Shown: positions 1-6,649 of the stretch, in pieces
Position numbering within the stretch: the stretch's first letter is position 1
Layout: each line of letters starts with the position of its first letter
Origin: JBBDWJ01 sp040902925
Lineage (GTDB): Bacteria > Acidobacteriota > Terriglobia > Bryobacterales > UBA6623
Assembly (NCBI GenBank): GCA_040902925.1
Contig: JBBDWJ010000307.1
Location: 1-13,456 of the forward strand
Length of the DNA stretch: 13,456 bases
Direction: 5' to 3'
Notes under the pieces: model-generated
What the model was told of the DNA's origin: nothing
The model's input: the letters and a program-made list of their open reading frames with translations, nothing else
The model's database searches: none
Translations under genes and position numbers: made by a program

Positions 1-450
1 CAAAACGCCCAGCGTGATCGCCGGCGCGTAGGGAATGGCTTCCTTGCGAAGCGGCGTAGCGGCCGCCGTGGCCGGCCGCGCCATGCGGCGCAGCTTCTTG
101 ACGATCAGGTAGCCCAGAGCCATCAGCCCGCCGACAATCGCCGTCATCATCGCCGCGACGACGATCAAATTCGAGCCCAAAATCGCTCCGAACCCGGCCA
201 TCAGCTTGATGTCTCCGCCGCCCATGCCGCCCATCAGGAAGAAAATCAAGAAAACTCCAAAACCGATCAGGCTGCCCAGCAGCGCGTCCCAAAGTCCGGC
301 CACGCCGTGGAGCCAGGACTGCGCCACGATGCCCGACACAAACGCCGTCAGCGCGATCACGTTGGACACCCTGCGGCGCCACAGATCTTCGATGCTGGCC
401 GCCACGCCAATCACCAGGCTGAGCCCCACTAACCAGAACAACTCGTTCAT
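1..450 (-). CDS. Prepilin peptidase, CpaA/TadV type (A24 family), C-terminus cut by window edge
   Basis: This open frame starts at the ATG at 450-448 and stays open for 150 codons to the left edge. A24 peptidases are membrane aspartyl proteases that cleave the leader of type IV or Flp/Tad prepilins at the cytoplasmic face. Both catalytic sites are visible: an aspartate at residue 22 in the context IEDLWRRRVSN, just after the first membrane helix, and the second aspartate at residue 80 in GGGDIKLMAG, the family GxGD motif. The segment near the edge, IPYAPAITLG, matches the helix that normally follows. There is no N-terminal zinc/methylase domain, so it belongs to the short CpaA/TadV class. The Shine-Dalgarno in front of the start is weak. 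No pilin or other Tad gene lies inside the window; partners may lie beyond the left edge. The family call is firm, the exact pilus system is not. Confidence 0.9.
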   Translation of the reverse strand, partial: MNELFWLVGLSLVIGVAASIEDLWRRRVSNVIALTAFVSGIVAQSWLHGVAGLWDALLGSLIGFGVFLIFFLMGGMGGGDIKLMAGFGAILGSNLIVVAAMMTAIVGGLMALGYLIVKKLRRMARPATAAATPLRKEAIPYAPAITLGVL

Positions 451-1022
451 CTCGTCGACCGTTTCCCGTCCGTCTGCCGCTCGCCGCCCATCAAACGCTT
501 TCGTCCGTCCGCTGCTCTCCGGCCGTTCCGGCTGCTGCTTGCTTACCGCTAGCCCGCCCGCCGTTTGCAGGCCCACCACGCCGGCTCAACGGGTTGGGGG
601 CGGAGCCTGCCCGGCGCCAACGATTCCCACTCCCGGCTGCATCGTGAAGAGCCGTCTGAGTCGTCAAAATTGGGAACCCCCCGGAACCCGTGGAACCGAA
701 CCACGACTGCGAACGCGGGGCTCGATTGGATCTCTGTTTTTCGCGACCCTGGCGCGCTATCCCGCCGTGCATCCCGTCGTGCGAATCGCGACAGCTTTTT
801 TCGACCGCCTCAAGTGGAGCTAACCAGCGTTTTCTCCACGTCCCGACTTCCGCAGCTAACTCTTTTCTTTGCAATATTATGAATTCCCCAGGACAAAGAA
901 AATTCACAGAACCCTGCGGTTTTAACCGTATCGTTACTTAGGCATGCCTAGGACGATTGACCCAGGGCCTCATAACGCCACCCTTAGAACCGAATTTCGT
1001 ATGTCTCCTTTGTCCCGTCGTT
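451..1022. other. 572-bp intergenic region, no gene recognised
   Basis: This region lies upstream of the prepilin peptidase gene and downstream of the 563-residue membrane protein gene. Open frames exist on both strands, but their translations are rich in Arg, Pro and Ser and resemble no family I know, as is usual for chance frames in GC-rich DNA. The part around 860-950 is clearly more AT-rich. On the minus strand it contains TTTCTT, a 16-bp gap and TAATAT, a weak candidate promoter for the leftward gene. A 12-bp perfect palindrome lies at 939-950. Confidence 0.4.
939..950. repeat. 12-bp perfect palindrome TAGGCATGCCTA
   Basis: The sequence TAGGCATGCCTA is identical to its reverse complement. 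It extends to a 16-bp imperfect palindrome with one mismatched pair (937-952). It sits about 75 bp beyond the stop codon of the 563-residue membrane protein gene and at the far upstream end of the spacer before the prepilin peptidase gene. It could be a protein-binding site. It has no T-run, so a terminator role is not supported. Confidence 0.45.
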
Positions 1023-2714
1023 TCAGTTTTTTGCGGCCTCAGGGCCGTTAGCGGCCCGCAATGGGGCGGCCTGGGCCGCGGGCGCCGCGGCGCGCTCGAA
1101 AAACAGCGCCTCGCCATCGTCATAGACCAGCCGCCAATCGGGGTCGATCTTCAGGGTCGTCGCCAGCGCCCACGACGCCGGCAGCAGCGCCGCCTCGAAG
1201 TCGTGCTTGGCCATGATCTGCCGCCAGCCCCATTTGCCGTTCATCAGCGCCACGTACTCGTCGCGAATCGACGGGTCGTAAAAGTCGCTGCGGCCATCGA
1301 TGAAGGTCTTGAACTCGGGGTGGAAGCGGTAGACCAGGTAATCGCCCCATTGGTCGGTGCTCAACAGCCGTCGGCCGACGATGCGGTCGGCCAGCGAATC
1401 GGCGGCCATTTTCGGGAACCGGAAGGCGGGAAATTCGGCCTTCCACCTGGGATCGTCGGCGCGCACGCTGAGCATCACGGCGATCAAGGCGATGGCGGCC
1501 ACGCCGGCCAGGTTGAAAACCACCGGCCCCGACTCGGACGCCGCGCGCGACTTGCCGCCATAGTCCTCGGCGATCTCGCGCAGGATCTTCAGCCAGGCGT
1601 TGCCGCGCTCGGCGCCCTGCTCCATCAAAGCGGTCAGCTCGCGCGCCAGGATCGGCGTCGCGACGATCATGAACAGCGGCACATGGCGCACCGACAGCAG
1701 CGCGGCGTGCGCCCAGGCGCCGATCAGCAGCGCCTCGGTGAAGCGGCGCTGCGCCAGCAGCCGCCCGGCCAGCGCCAGGCTCAGCAACAGCACGATCTCG
1801 AAGATGCGCAGGCTTTCGCCGCGGAAGTCGGGCGCCCGGAACTCCTGCACGTTGTTGAGAATGAAGTCCGACCCCAGGTAGGCGAAGATGTGCTGGTGCA
1901 GCTCCCAGCCATAGGGGTTGACGAGCGTCGCCGCGCAACAGGCCGCTAGCAGCGTCATGTAGCGCTTGAATCCGGGCGGCAGGCGCAGCCAGCGCGGCTG
2001 CACCGCGCGGCGGTCCCAGGCCTCCAGCAACTCCTCGGCGCCCGTGCCGGCGGCATAGATCCCTACCGTCACCAGCAGCGCCGCAAAGCCGCCGTGCGTG
2101 TTCACCCACAACGCCACCAGCGGCGCCAGCAGCCACACCGCGCGGCCTCGCTGGCCGTGAGTCTGGCGCTTGCGGTCCGCCGCCAGCAGCCATAGCGTCA
2201 GCAGCAGAAAGCCCCATGTGAACATGTGCGGCCGCGCCAGCCAATGCAGCATCGAGACCGAGCAGACCGCCAGCGTTCCCAAAATGGCGACCAGCAGATT
2301 CGATCCGCCCCACACCATGTAGCGCATCAGCAGCGCCGCGGTCGCCGCGATCACGATGCCGGCCAGCAATACCAGCGCGCGCAGCCCCCAGGCGTCATGC
2401 AGCAGCGCGAACACGACGTCGGCCAGCCACTCCCAGGCGAACCACTGGCGGCCCTCCATCGAAAACGAGAACAGGTCGTGGTGCGGAAACTGTCCTTCGG
2501 CGAGCACCCATTGGCCGGCCCGAATGTGCCAGCCGGTGTCGCCGTCGCCCAGCAGCGCCGTCGAGCCCGAGCCGAGGAAAAACACCCAGAACAGCACCGC
2601 CACGAAGACGCAGTCGGCAATCGAAGGCGCGACGAATTTCTGCACCCATCCGGCCGGCTTGGCCGCCGGACGCGCCAGTTCCACTCGCGGCTGCGCTACG
2701 TCGTGGGACGCCAC
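1023..2714 (-). CDS. Polytopic membrane protein, GT-C glycosyltransferase-like, function unknown
   Basis: This 563-residue protein has a short cytoplasmic N-terminus, then about ten hydrophobic segments beginning near residue 34, and a soluble C-terminal part of roughly 120 residues. Just after the first membrane helix lies GDGDTGWH (D57, D59, H63), followed by a conserved-looking HHDLFSFS stretch. An acidic motif in this first outer loop is typical of GT-C lipid-linked-sugar transferases, which is why I relate it to that fold. The C-terminal part contains DQWGDYLVYRF and FIDGRSDFYDP, motifs I recall from unnamed acidobacterial membrane proteins. The neighbour upstream on the same strand is a GT39-like protein 132 bp away, so the two may act in the same envelope glycosylation process. 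The start ATG is at 2714-2712 and no strong ribosome-binding site is seen. Substrate and reaction are unknown. Confidence 0.75.
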   Translation of the reverse strand: MASHDVAQPRVELARPAAKPAGWVQKFVAPSIADCVFVAVLFWVFFLGSGSTALLGDGDTGWHIRAGQWVLAEGQFPHHDLFSFSMEGRQWFAWEWLADVVFALLHDAWGLRALVLLAGIVIAATAALLMRYMVWGGSNLLVAILGTLAVCSVSMLHWLARPHMFTWGFLLLTLWLLAADRKRQTHGQRGRAVWLLAPLVALWVNTHGGFAALLVTVGIYAAGTGAEELLEAWDRRAVQPRWLRLPPGFKRYMTLLAACCAATLVNPYGWELHQHIFAYLGSDFILNNVQEFRAPDFRGESLRIFEIVLLLSLALAGRLLAQRRFTEALLIGAWAHAALLSVRHVPLFMIVATPILARELTALMEQGAERGNAWLKILREIAEDYGGKSRAASESGPVVFNLAGVAAIALIAVMLSVRADDPRWKAEFPAFRFPKMAADSLADRIVGRRLLSTDQWGDYLVYRFHPEFKTFIDGRSDFYDPSIRDEYVALMNGKWGWRQIMAKHDFEAALLPASWALATTLKIDPDWRLVYDDGEALFFERAAAPAAQAAPLRAANGPEAAKN

Positions 2715-2846
2715 TCTAGGCCACCCCCAAAAAGTCGCGGAGAGCTGCTCCGCACTTGTAGATCGGCGTCGCGCGTCGTATGACTTTATTCGCGGCGGGC
2801 GTTTCCGCTGCCCGATAGTCCGCTCGACTGGTTGGTTTACACTTCT
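2715..2846. other. 132-bp spacer between the two membrane protein genes
   Basis: Both flanking genes read leftward. The spacer holds a weak five-pair GC hairpin around 2796-2815 and no T-run or clear promoter. I see nothing that decides whether the two genes are cotranscribed. Confidence 0.4.
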
Positions 2847-4682
2847 TCAAAACCGTACCCCTGTTGAAACCAAAGTCCTATCCCGTGGCAGCCCTGTGTT
2901 GCCAGGAACGCTCGCCGCCCCCGGCCCAAGCCGGCCGTGAGGGATAGCACCGTAAGGGACAGCGCCGTGAGGGATAACGCCGTAAGAAATAGCGCCGTAA
3001 GGAATCGCGCCGCGGGCCGCCGCCTCGCCGCCGGCGCTGGTCAACCCGCTGATGTCGTAAATGCGAACCCCGCCGCCGGGGCTGACATACACCGCCGGCC
3101 GGCCGGCGAGCACTTCCGCGGTCCGTTTCTGAATGAACTCCTGGGCCGATTCGAGGTGATAATCGTCAGCGGCCGAGAGCCAGTAGCGGGCTCCAATCCC
3201 GCAAGCCGAATCGGTCAGCCGCGCCAGGTCCTGATCGAGCGCCGCCTCGCTTTGCAGATAGAAAGCCGCGGTCGAAAACGCCATCGGGCGCAGCGCCTGC
3301 CGGCCGGTATAGAGATACAGGCTGGCGTCCTCATCGGCAATAAAGCGGTCGGCCGCGGCGGTGTTTTGGCGGATCCACTCGTAGGCCTGTTGTTTTTCGG
3401 TCTGCATCTGGCCCAGTTCGGTGCGTTTGGCCGCCATGGCCTCGGGGACCACCCACAGGTAGCGGTAGCCGCTGTAGACGCCCAGCGCGGCGAATGCCGC
3501 CATCACGACAGCCGCGACGGCACGGTCGAGCAACGGCTTGCCGGGCCGGAAAAGCTCGAGCGTCAGGCGGGTCAGGCGGCCGATCTCCGACCAGGCGCCG
3601 GCCAGAAACAGCGGCACGGCCCAGGCAAAAAAACGGTCCATCAGGGTGTAGTTCCAGACCAGGACAACCCCCGCATAGGCCGCGAGAACCAAAAACGCCG
3701 GGTGCCGCCGCGCCATCGCCAGCGCCACCATGCCCTTGACGATCGTGAACGAGATCGCTACCGCCGCCAGTTGCCACCCAAAGCTCGAAAAACCGGACGC
3801 CGGGATGCTAAATACCGTGATTGCAGGCTGTTTCACCAGTTCCCGAAAGTTAAAGCTCAATAGTGCGGCGAACGTCGGCCAGTCCGGCGTCGACAGCTTC
3901 CAAAAGCTTAAATAGCTCCCGTAAAACTGTAGGGTCTGCTGGTATCCGCTTGCAGAGGAAGCATCTGCGCCTGCCGGGCCGGCGCGGAATAACAGCGGCA
4001 GAACGGCTAGCGCGACCGCCAAGGCCACACAGGCCGCCGCGGGCCGATAAGCGCGCCGCCACACGGCCGCCAGCGCCATGCCCGCGAATAACGTCACCCC
4101 GATCGAGCGGGCCATGCAGGCCAGCGCCGCCAGGCCGAAGGCCGCCGCCCAATACCCCACCGCCGGCGAGGGGCCCACCGCCGAAGACGAGGTTGTGCTC
4201 GTCAGCGCCCGGTAGGAAAACACCAGGCACCACACCACCAAAGCCATGAACGGCACATCGCTGAGCAGCAAGCCGCTCAGATGCACCACGACCGGCTGCG
4301 CGGCGCAAACAGCGGTCAGCCATAGCGCCACCCCGTCCGGCAGGCCGAACTGCCGCAGCAGCACGAAACAGCCGCCCACAAACGCCGCCCCGCCGAACGC
4401 CACCGTCCAGACCGCCAGGCTCAGGTTGGCCGGGAACTCCGGCGCCACCCGCCAAACCCAGGACAGCGCCCACGGAAACAGCACCGGATACTTGGTCTGC
4501 GGCGGCGTGCCGGGGACGCTCGCCATGCGATACCCGTCGCCCTCCGCCAGCGAGCGCGCCGCCGTCCAATACAGAGAATCGTCGTGGTAGTAGCCGAACC
4601 AAGCCGGGGACGCCTGACTATGCACCAGGGCCAGATACGCGATCAAAATCGCGGGCAAGCCGACAATCACGCTGCGGTGCAT
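2847..4682 (-). CDS. GT39/ArnT-like membrane glycosyltransferase with repetitive C-terminal tail
   Basis: This 611-residue protein begins with a membrane helix (about residues 5-21). The first outer loop then carries the double aspartate of YYHDDSLYW (D34, D35), followed by ARSLAEGDGYRM and KYPVLFPW. This layout is characteristic of GT39/ArnT-type GT-C enzymes, integral membrane proteins that move a sugar from a polyprenyl phosphate donor to a protein or lipid outside the inner membrane. Around ten further hydrophobic segments follow, then a soluble part from about residue 420 with YEWIRQNT and DEDASLYLYTGR, common in this class. The extreme C-terminus is unusual: five consecutive pentapeptides of the form (A/V)(I/V)(P/S)(Y/H)G encoded by 15-bp DNA repeats, then a Gly/Pro-rich end. 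The tail is probably a later addition outside the catalytic fold. Acceptor and donor cannot be told from sequence. Confidence 0.8.
   Translation of the reverse strand: MHRSVIVGLPAILIAYLALVHSQASPAWFGYYHDDSLYWTAARSLAEGDGYRMASVPGTPPQTKYPVLFPWALSWVWRVAPEFPANLSLAVWTVAFGGAAFVGGCFVLLRQFGLPDGVALWLTAVCAAQPVVVHLSGLLLSDVPFMALVVWCLVFSYRALTSTTSSSAVGPSPAVGYWAAAFGLAALACMARSIGVTLFAGMALAAVWRRAYRPAAACVALAVALAVLPLLFRAGPAGADASSASGYQQTLQFYGSYLSFWKLSTPDWPTFAALLSFNFRELVKQPAITVFSIPASGFSSFGWQLAAVAISFTIVKGMVALAMARRHPAFLVLAAYAGVVLVWNYTLMDRFFAWAVPLFLAGAWSEIGRLTRLTLELFRPGKPLLDRAVAAVVMAAFAALGVYSGYRYLWVVPEAMAAKRTELGQMQTEKQQAYEWIRQNTAAADRFIADEDASLYLYTGRQALRPMAFSTAAFYLQSEAALDQDLARLTDSACGIGARYWLSAADDYHLESAQEFIQKRTAEVLAGRPAVYVSPGGGVRIYDISGLTSAGGEAAARGAIPYGAISYGVIPHGAVPYGAIPHGRLGPGAASVPGNTGLPRDRTLVSTGVRF
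2934..3008. repeat. Five tandem 15-bp repeats inside the 3' end of the glycosyltransferase gene
   Basis: Five units at 2934, 2949, 2964, 2979 and 2994 follow the pattern GCCGTRAGGGATAGC with a few substitutions each. Because 15 is a multiple of three, each unit adds one pentapeptide (AIPYG, AISYG, VIPHG, AVPYG, AIPHG on the minus strand). Most differences between units keep the amino acid class, mainly Y/H and A/V. That fits an array translated long enough to diverge under constraint. Confidence 0.9.
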
Positions 4683-5018
4683 TTTGCCTGGGGGAGGCGG
4701 GGCGGCTGTTGCCCGGCCTAGGCCACTCTACTCGCAAGTTGCGGGTCTGCTCCCAGCCGCGGGGTTCGTCTCACTACCCGCGGGCCGCGAGGCGCGACGG
4801 CCGGCATGCTTGGTTTGCGTTGCTGGCCGTACTTACCGTACGGGCCAAGCACGCCACGCCGCCGGCGCCTCGGATCCATTTGCCTGACAGATGCCCCAGG
4901 CTTGTCTGGCCGATTCCTTGGCCAGATTCCAACGCCCAGGTCGCAAAACCCGGGTTCCGGACGCCTTCGGCCGCTTCCCGCTGCAACGCCTCGCTGCAAG
5001 ACCTGGCGGCAATACCGC
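4683..5018. other. 336-bp intergenic region with a bulged hairpin
   Basis: This spacer lies between the response regulator stop and the glycosyltransferase start, both on the minus strand. No convincing gene is present. Just after the regulator stop is a five-pair hairpin (5005-5009 with 5015-5019, loop CAATA). Further on, 4823-4850 forms a stem of about eleven pairs with two single-base bulges (GGCCGTAC against GTACGGGCC). Neither is followed by a T-run on the minus strand, so they are at best weak or Rho-assisted transcription ends. Confidence 0.4.
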
Positions 5019-5690
5019 CTAGGCTTCGTCGGCGAACGCCGCGGAGGTAATCACTTCTTCGTCCAACTCATCGCCGACGCCGCGCAGCTTGCGGCCGTAC
5101 ATCGCCAGCTCGAAACGGTCCTTCACCCCGGTCTTTTCGAAGATGTGCATCAGATGCACCTTCACCGTCCCGGTGGTGATACATAAGGAATCGGCAATCT
5201 GCTTGTTTTTCATGCCGCGCATGACCAGCGTAAGGATCTCTTCCTCACGCGGAGTCAGCCGCGGCGTGGTCCGGCGATTGATGAAACCGACGAACTGATT
5301 CGAGATCGAGCTCTCGATCCAGATATTGCCGTTGGCGACCGTGCGCAGGCAGTCCAGGATCACCTGAATCGGAAGCGTCTTTTTGAGAATCCCCCGCGCG
5401 CCAACTTGCAGCGCCCGGAACGACTCGACTTCCGAAATTTCCGCGGCCCAAAGCACCGGCTCGGTTTCAGGCGATTGGACTTTCAGGTCCGAGATAAGCT
5501 GGAAAACGGCTTTGGTTCCAAAGGCCTTGTCGATCAGACAGACCTTGGGCGTTTCGTTCAGGACGATGTCCAGCACGGCCTTGGTGTTGGTCGCGAACCC
5601 GATAAACTCGAGGTCGTCGGCCTCTTCCAGGCTTTTGCGCAAACCCTCCACTACGATCGGCTGCGATTCGCAGGCACAGATACGGATCAT
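5019..5690 (-). CDS. NarL/LuxR-family response regulator with atypical receiver domain
   Basis: This is a 223-residue two-domain transcription regulator. Residues 1-120 form a CheY-like receiver with the phosphoacceptor aspartate at D54 (VCLIDKAFG) and the conserved lysine at K104 (GARGILKK). Residues 144-205 form a GerE/LuxR helix-turn-helix starting at LTPREEEIL and including NKQIADSL and TTGTVKVHL, the DNA-reading part. The start chosen is the ATG at 5690-5688, because GGGGGTGA lies directly before it and MIRI is the normal receiver beginning; an upstream ATG at 5714 would add eight residues without family support. The usual acidic pair near the N-terminus reads Glu-Ser (E8, S9), and the conserved Thr/Ser after strand 4 is alanine (A82/A83). 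Signalling by phosphorylation may therefore be altered. No histidine kinase lies nearby. Targets are unknown. Confidence 0.88.
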   Translation of the reverse strand: MIRICACESQPIVVEGLRKSLEEADDLEFIGFATNTKAVLDIVLNETPKVCLIDKAFGTKAVFQLISDLKVQSPETEPVLWAAEISEVESFRALQVGARGILKKTLPIQVILDCLRTVANGNIWIESSISNQFVGFINRRTTPRLTPREEEILTLVMRGMKNKQIADSLCITTGTVKVHLMHIFEKTGVKDRFELAMYGRKLRGVGDELDEEVITSAAFADEA

Positions 5691-5734
5691 TTCACCCCCG
5701 CTAAGCCGCGCCAATCGGGGGAGGGCGCAGGCAG

Positions 5735-5759
5735 TACTATCACCATCAAGTGAATAGTA
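5735..5759. promoter_or_regulatory. Inverted repeat upstream of response regulator, candidate operator
   Basis: TACTATCAC (5735-5743) is mirrored by GTGAATAGTA (5750-5759), with one extra A in the right arm and a six-base centre. It lies about 45-70 bp upstream of the regulator start codon, a fitting place for autoregulation by a dimeric LuxR-type protein. Function is inferred from position and symmetry only. Confidence 0.4.
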
Positions 5760-5916
5760 GTACCGAGAGAGGCGGCAGGAAAATCATCACAGCACCTTAA
5801 CTGTGTGAGTGAAATGCCCTAAGGTGAGTCAGTTGCGGGCGAACGCCCGAACCCGCAACGGCCTTCCGCCAGCCGCCGGATCGAAGCGCTAACAGGCTTT
5901 GAGAAAAGCCATTTAT

Positions 5917-5977
5917 GGGGAGTAGCTCAAGTTTGCAAGGGTCGGCCACGCGACCCAACGCAAGCACCCTAGTCCCC
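5917..5977. other. Layered stem-loop, candidate structured RNA
   Basis: Read on the plus strand, three helices stack. GGGGAGTAG (5917-5925) pairs with CTAGTCCCC (5969-5977), with a single G-G mismatch. GTTTGC (5931-5936) pairs with GCAAGC (5960-5965), with one G-U pair. GGGTCG (5939-5944) pairs with CGACCC (5951-5956) around a six-base loop. Small internal loops separate them. It directly follows the GAGA-tetraloop hairpin and precedes an A-run. I cannot match it to a known RNA family with confidence. The reverse strand could fold similarly, so the transcribed strand is uncertain. Confidence 0.4.
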
Positions 5978-6129
5978 TCACAAAAAAAGGGGGCGAACAA
6001 CTTACGACGCGTGTCTGTAGAGCCACGCCCCACTGCACTTGTGGGGCTCCGGCGGCCGCCACATGGAGGTGCGAAAGCAGAGACGCCGGTAGGCGGGCTC
6101 AAAAACCGGGCGGACCGCGGAGAGACACC

Positions 6130-6186
6130 GCGGCTGGGAGCGTGAAAACTGCGCGGCTGGGACCGCCGAGAGCTGCGCGGCTGGGA
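6130..6186. repeat. Three direct copies of GCGGCTGGGA at 23-24 bp spacing
   Basis: The 10-mer GCGGCTGGGA starts at 6130, 6153 and 6177. The second and third copies are preceded by the same CTGC, and the first and third are both followed by GCG. No open frame uses the repeats, so they are non-coding tandem repeats of unknown role. Confidence 0.65.
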
Positions 6187-6340
6187 GCGCGAGGAAAGAG
6201 CAAGGCAAAGGCAACGCGCAAGGGCCAGAAAGCAAAAGGGATACTGAAACCGGCCTAGCTCAGGCGGAGCAGTATATCGGTCCGGGGTTACCGGGAACGT
6301 GCGGCGTCGACGCGGGGGACCGACGCCAACGGCGCTATTG

Positions 6341-6420
6341 ATAGCGGCTACGGGGGATAGCGGCTACGGGGGATAGCGGCTACGGGGGATAGCGGCCACG
6401 GGTGTTAGCGGCTTCGGGTG
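6341..6420. repeat. Five tandem 16-bp repeats (ATAGCGGCTACGGGGG)
   Basis: Units begin at 6341, 6357, 6373, 6389 and 6405. The first three are identical; the fourth and fifth carry two or more substitutions. A related sixth core, GCGGCTA, appears at 6428-6434 inside the following hairpin. The period is not a multiple of three and no gene spans the array, so it is not coding. There are no unique spacers, which excludes CRISPR. Confidence 0.9.
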
Positions 6421-6425
6421 CTACC

Positions 6426-6459
6426 GGGCGGCTACGTGTACATGTATATATAGCCGCCC
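6426..6459. promoter_or_regulatory. Nine-base-pair hairpin competing with downstream terminator-like stem
   Basis: GGGCGGCTA (6426-6434) is perfectly complementary to TAGCCGCCC (6451-6459); the 16-base AT-rich loop contains the palindrome TACATGTA. The 3' arm CCGCCC can instead pair with GGGCGG at 6462-6467, which would occupy the left arm of the terminator-like hairpin that follows. This is the topology of an attenuator, seen only from sequence. Confidence 0.5.
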
Positions 6460-6462
6460 CTG

Positions 6463-6482
6463 GGCGGAACGTTCGCCTTTTT
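6463..6482 (+). terminator. Candidate intrinsic terminator, plus strand
   Basis: GGCG (6463-6466) pairs with CGCC (6474-6477) around a seven-base segment that includes the palindrome AACGTT, and five T residues follow at 6478-6482. The stem is short, so it is modest as a terminator. No protein gene precedes it on the plus strand, which suggests a non-coding transcript if it works. Confidence 0.45.
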
Positions 6483-6617
6483 GCTCGCCTATTCGTAACG
6501 CAGCGCCTGTGGCCGCGGTGCGGGACGGCCGCCACCACGCGGAGGCTTTCGGGGCATGGATCGCTGATATTATGCCCTCATGTCTCGGTTGCGCGGAAAT
6601 TCTGGCTCTGACCAGCC

Positions 6618-6647
6618 CTGACCCCGATTGGCCTGACCCCGATTGGC
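6618..6647. repeat. Two perfect 15-bp direct repeats just beyond the toxin gene
   Basis: CTGACCCCGATTGGC occurs twice back to back at 6618-6632 and 6633-6647, and the last copy ends two bases before the toxin stop codon at 6650-6652. It lies outside the coding frame and shows no hairpin or T-run. Confidence 0.8.
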
Positions 6648-6649
6648 CT

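Larger units (their letters stand above)
5764..6340. other. Protein-free structured region upstream of the response regulator
   Basis: I find no credible coding sequence here on either strand. The region is rich in perfect short hairpins. One is CACCTTA (5793-5799) with TAAGGTG (5820-5826). GTTGCGGG (5832-5839) pairs with CCCGCAAC (5852-5859) and competes with an inner CGGGCG/CGCCCG stem. GGCTTT/AAAGCC has a GAGA tetraloop (5895-5910), and GCCCCAC (6027-6033) pairs with GTGGGGC (6041-6047). Part of it could be the leader of the leftward regulator; part could be a rightward non-coding transcript ending near 6482. Confidence 0.4.

Noticed and set aside
491..907. 138-codon minus-strand frame upstream of the prepilin peptidase gene
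   Set aside because: Arg/Gly/Ser-rich, no recognisable domain and no good ribosome-binding site; not reported as a gene.
938..973. 11-codon minus-strand frame (MRPWVNRPRHA) with a plausible ribosome-binding site downstream of the 563-residue gene
   Set aside because: Too short and without family or conservation evidence; likely chance.
957..1949. Long plus-strand open frame opposite the 563-residue membrane protein
   Set aside because: Its translation is rich in Arg, Gln and His with no motifs, the usual antisense shadow of a GC-rich gene; the minus-strand protein has clear membrane helices and motifs.
2937..3863. Plus-strand frame beginning with RDSAV-type repeats
   Set aside because: The repeats are the antisense of the pentapeptide tail of the glycosyltransferase; the rest is low-complexity Arg-rich shadow.
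5917..5977. yybP-ykoY manganese riboswitch
   Set aside because: Only the opening GGGGAGTAG is similar; the other conserved loop is not found and no transporter gene follows.
6256..6271. tRNA-like D-arm (TAGCTCAGGCGGAGCA)
   Set aside because: The D-stem GCTC/GAGC is present, but the loop is too short and no acceptor stem, anticodon arm or GGTTCRA T-loop can be placed around it.
6341..6420. CRISPR array
   Set aside because: The 16-bp units abut directly, with no unique spacers, and no cas gene is in the window.
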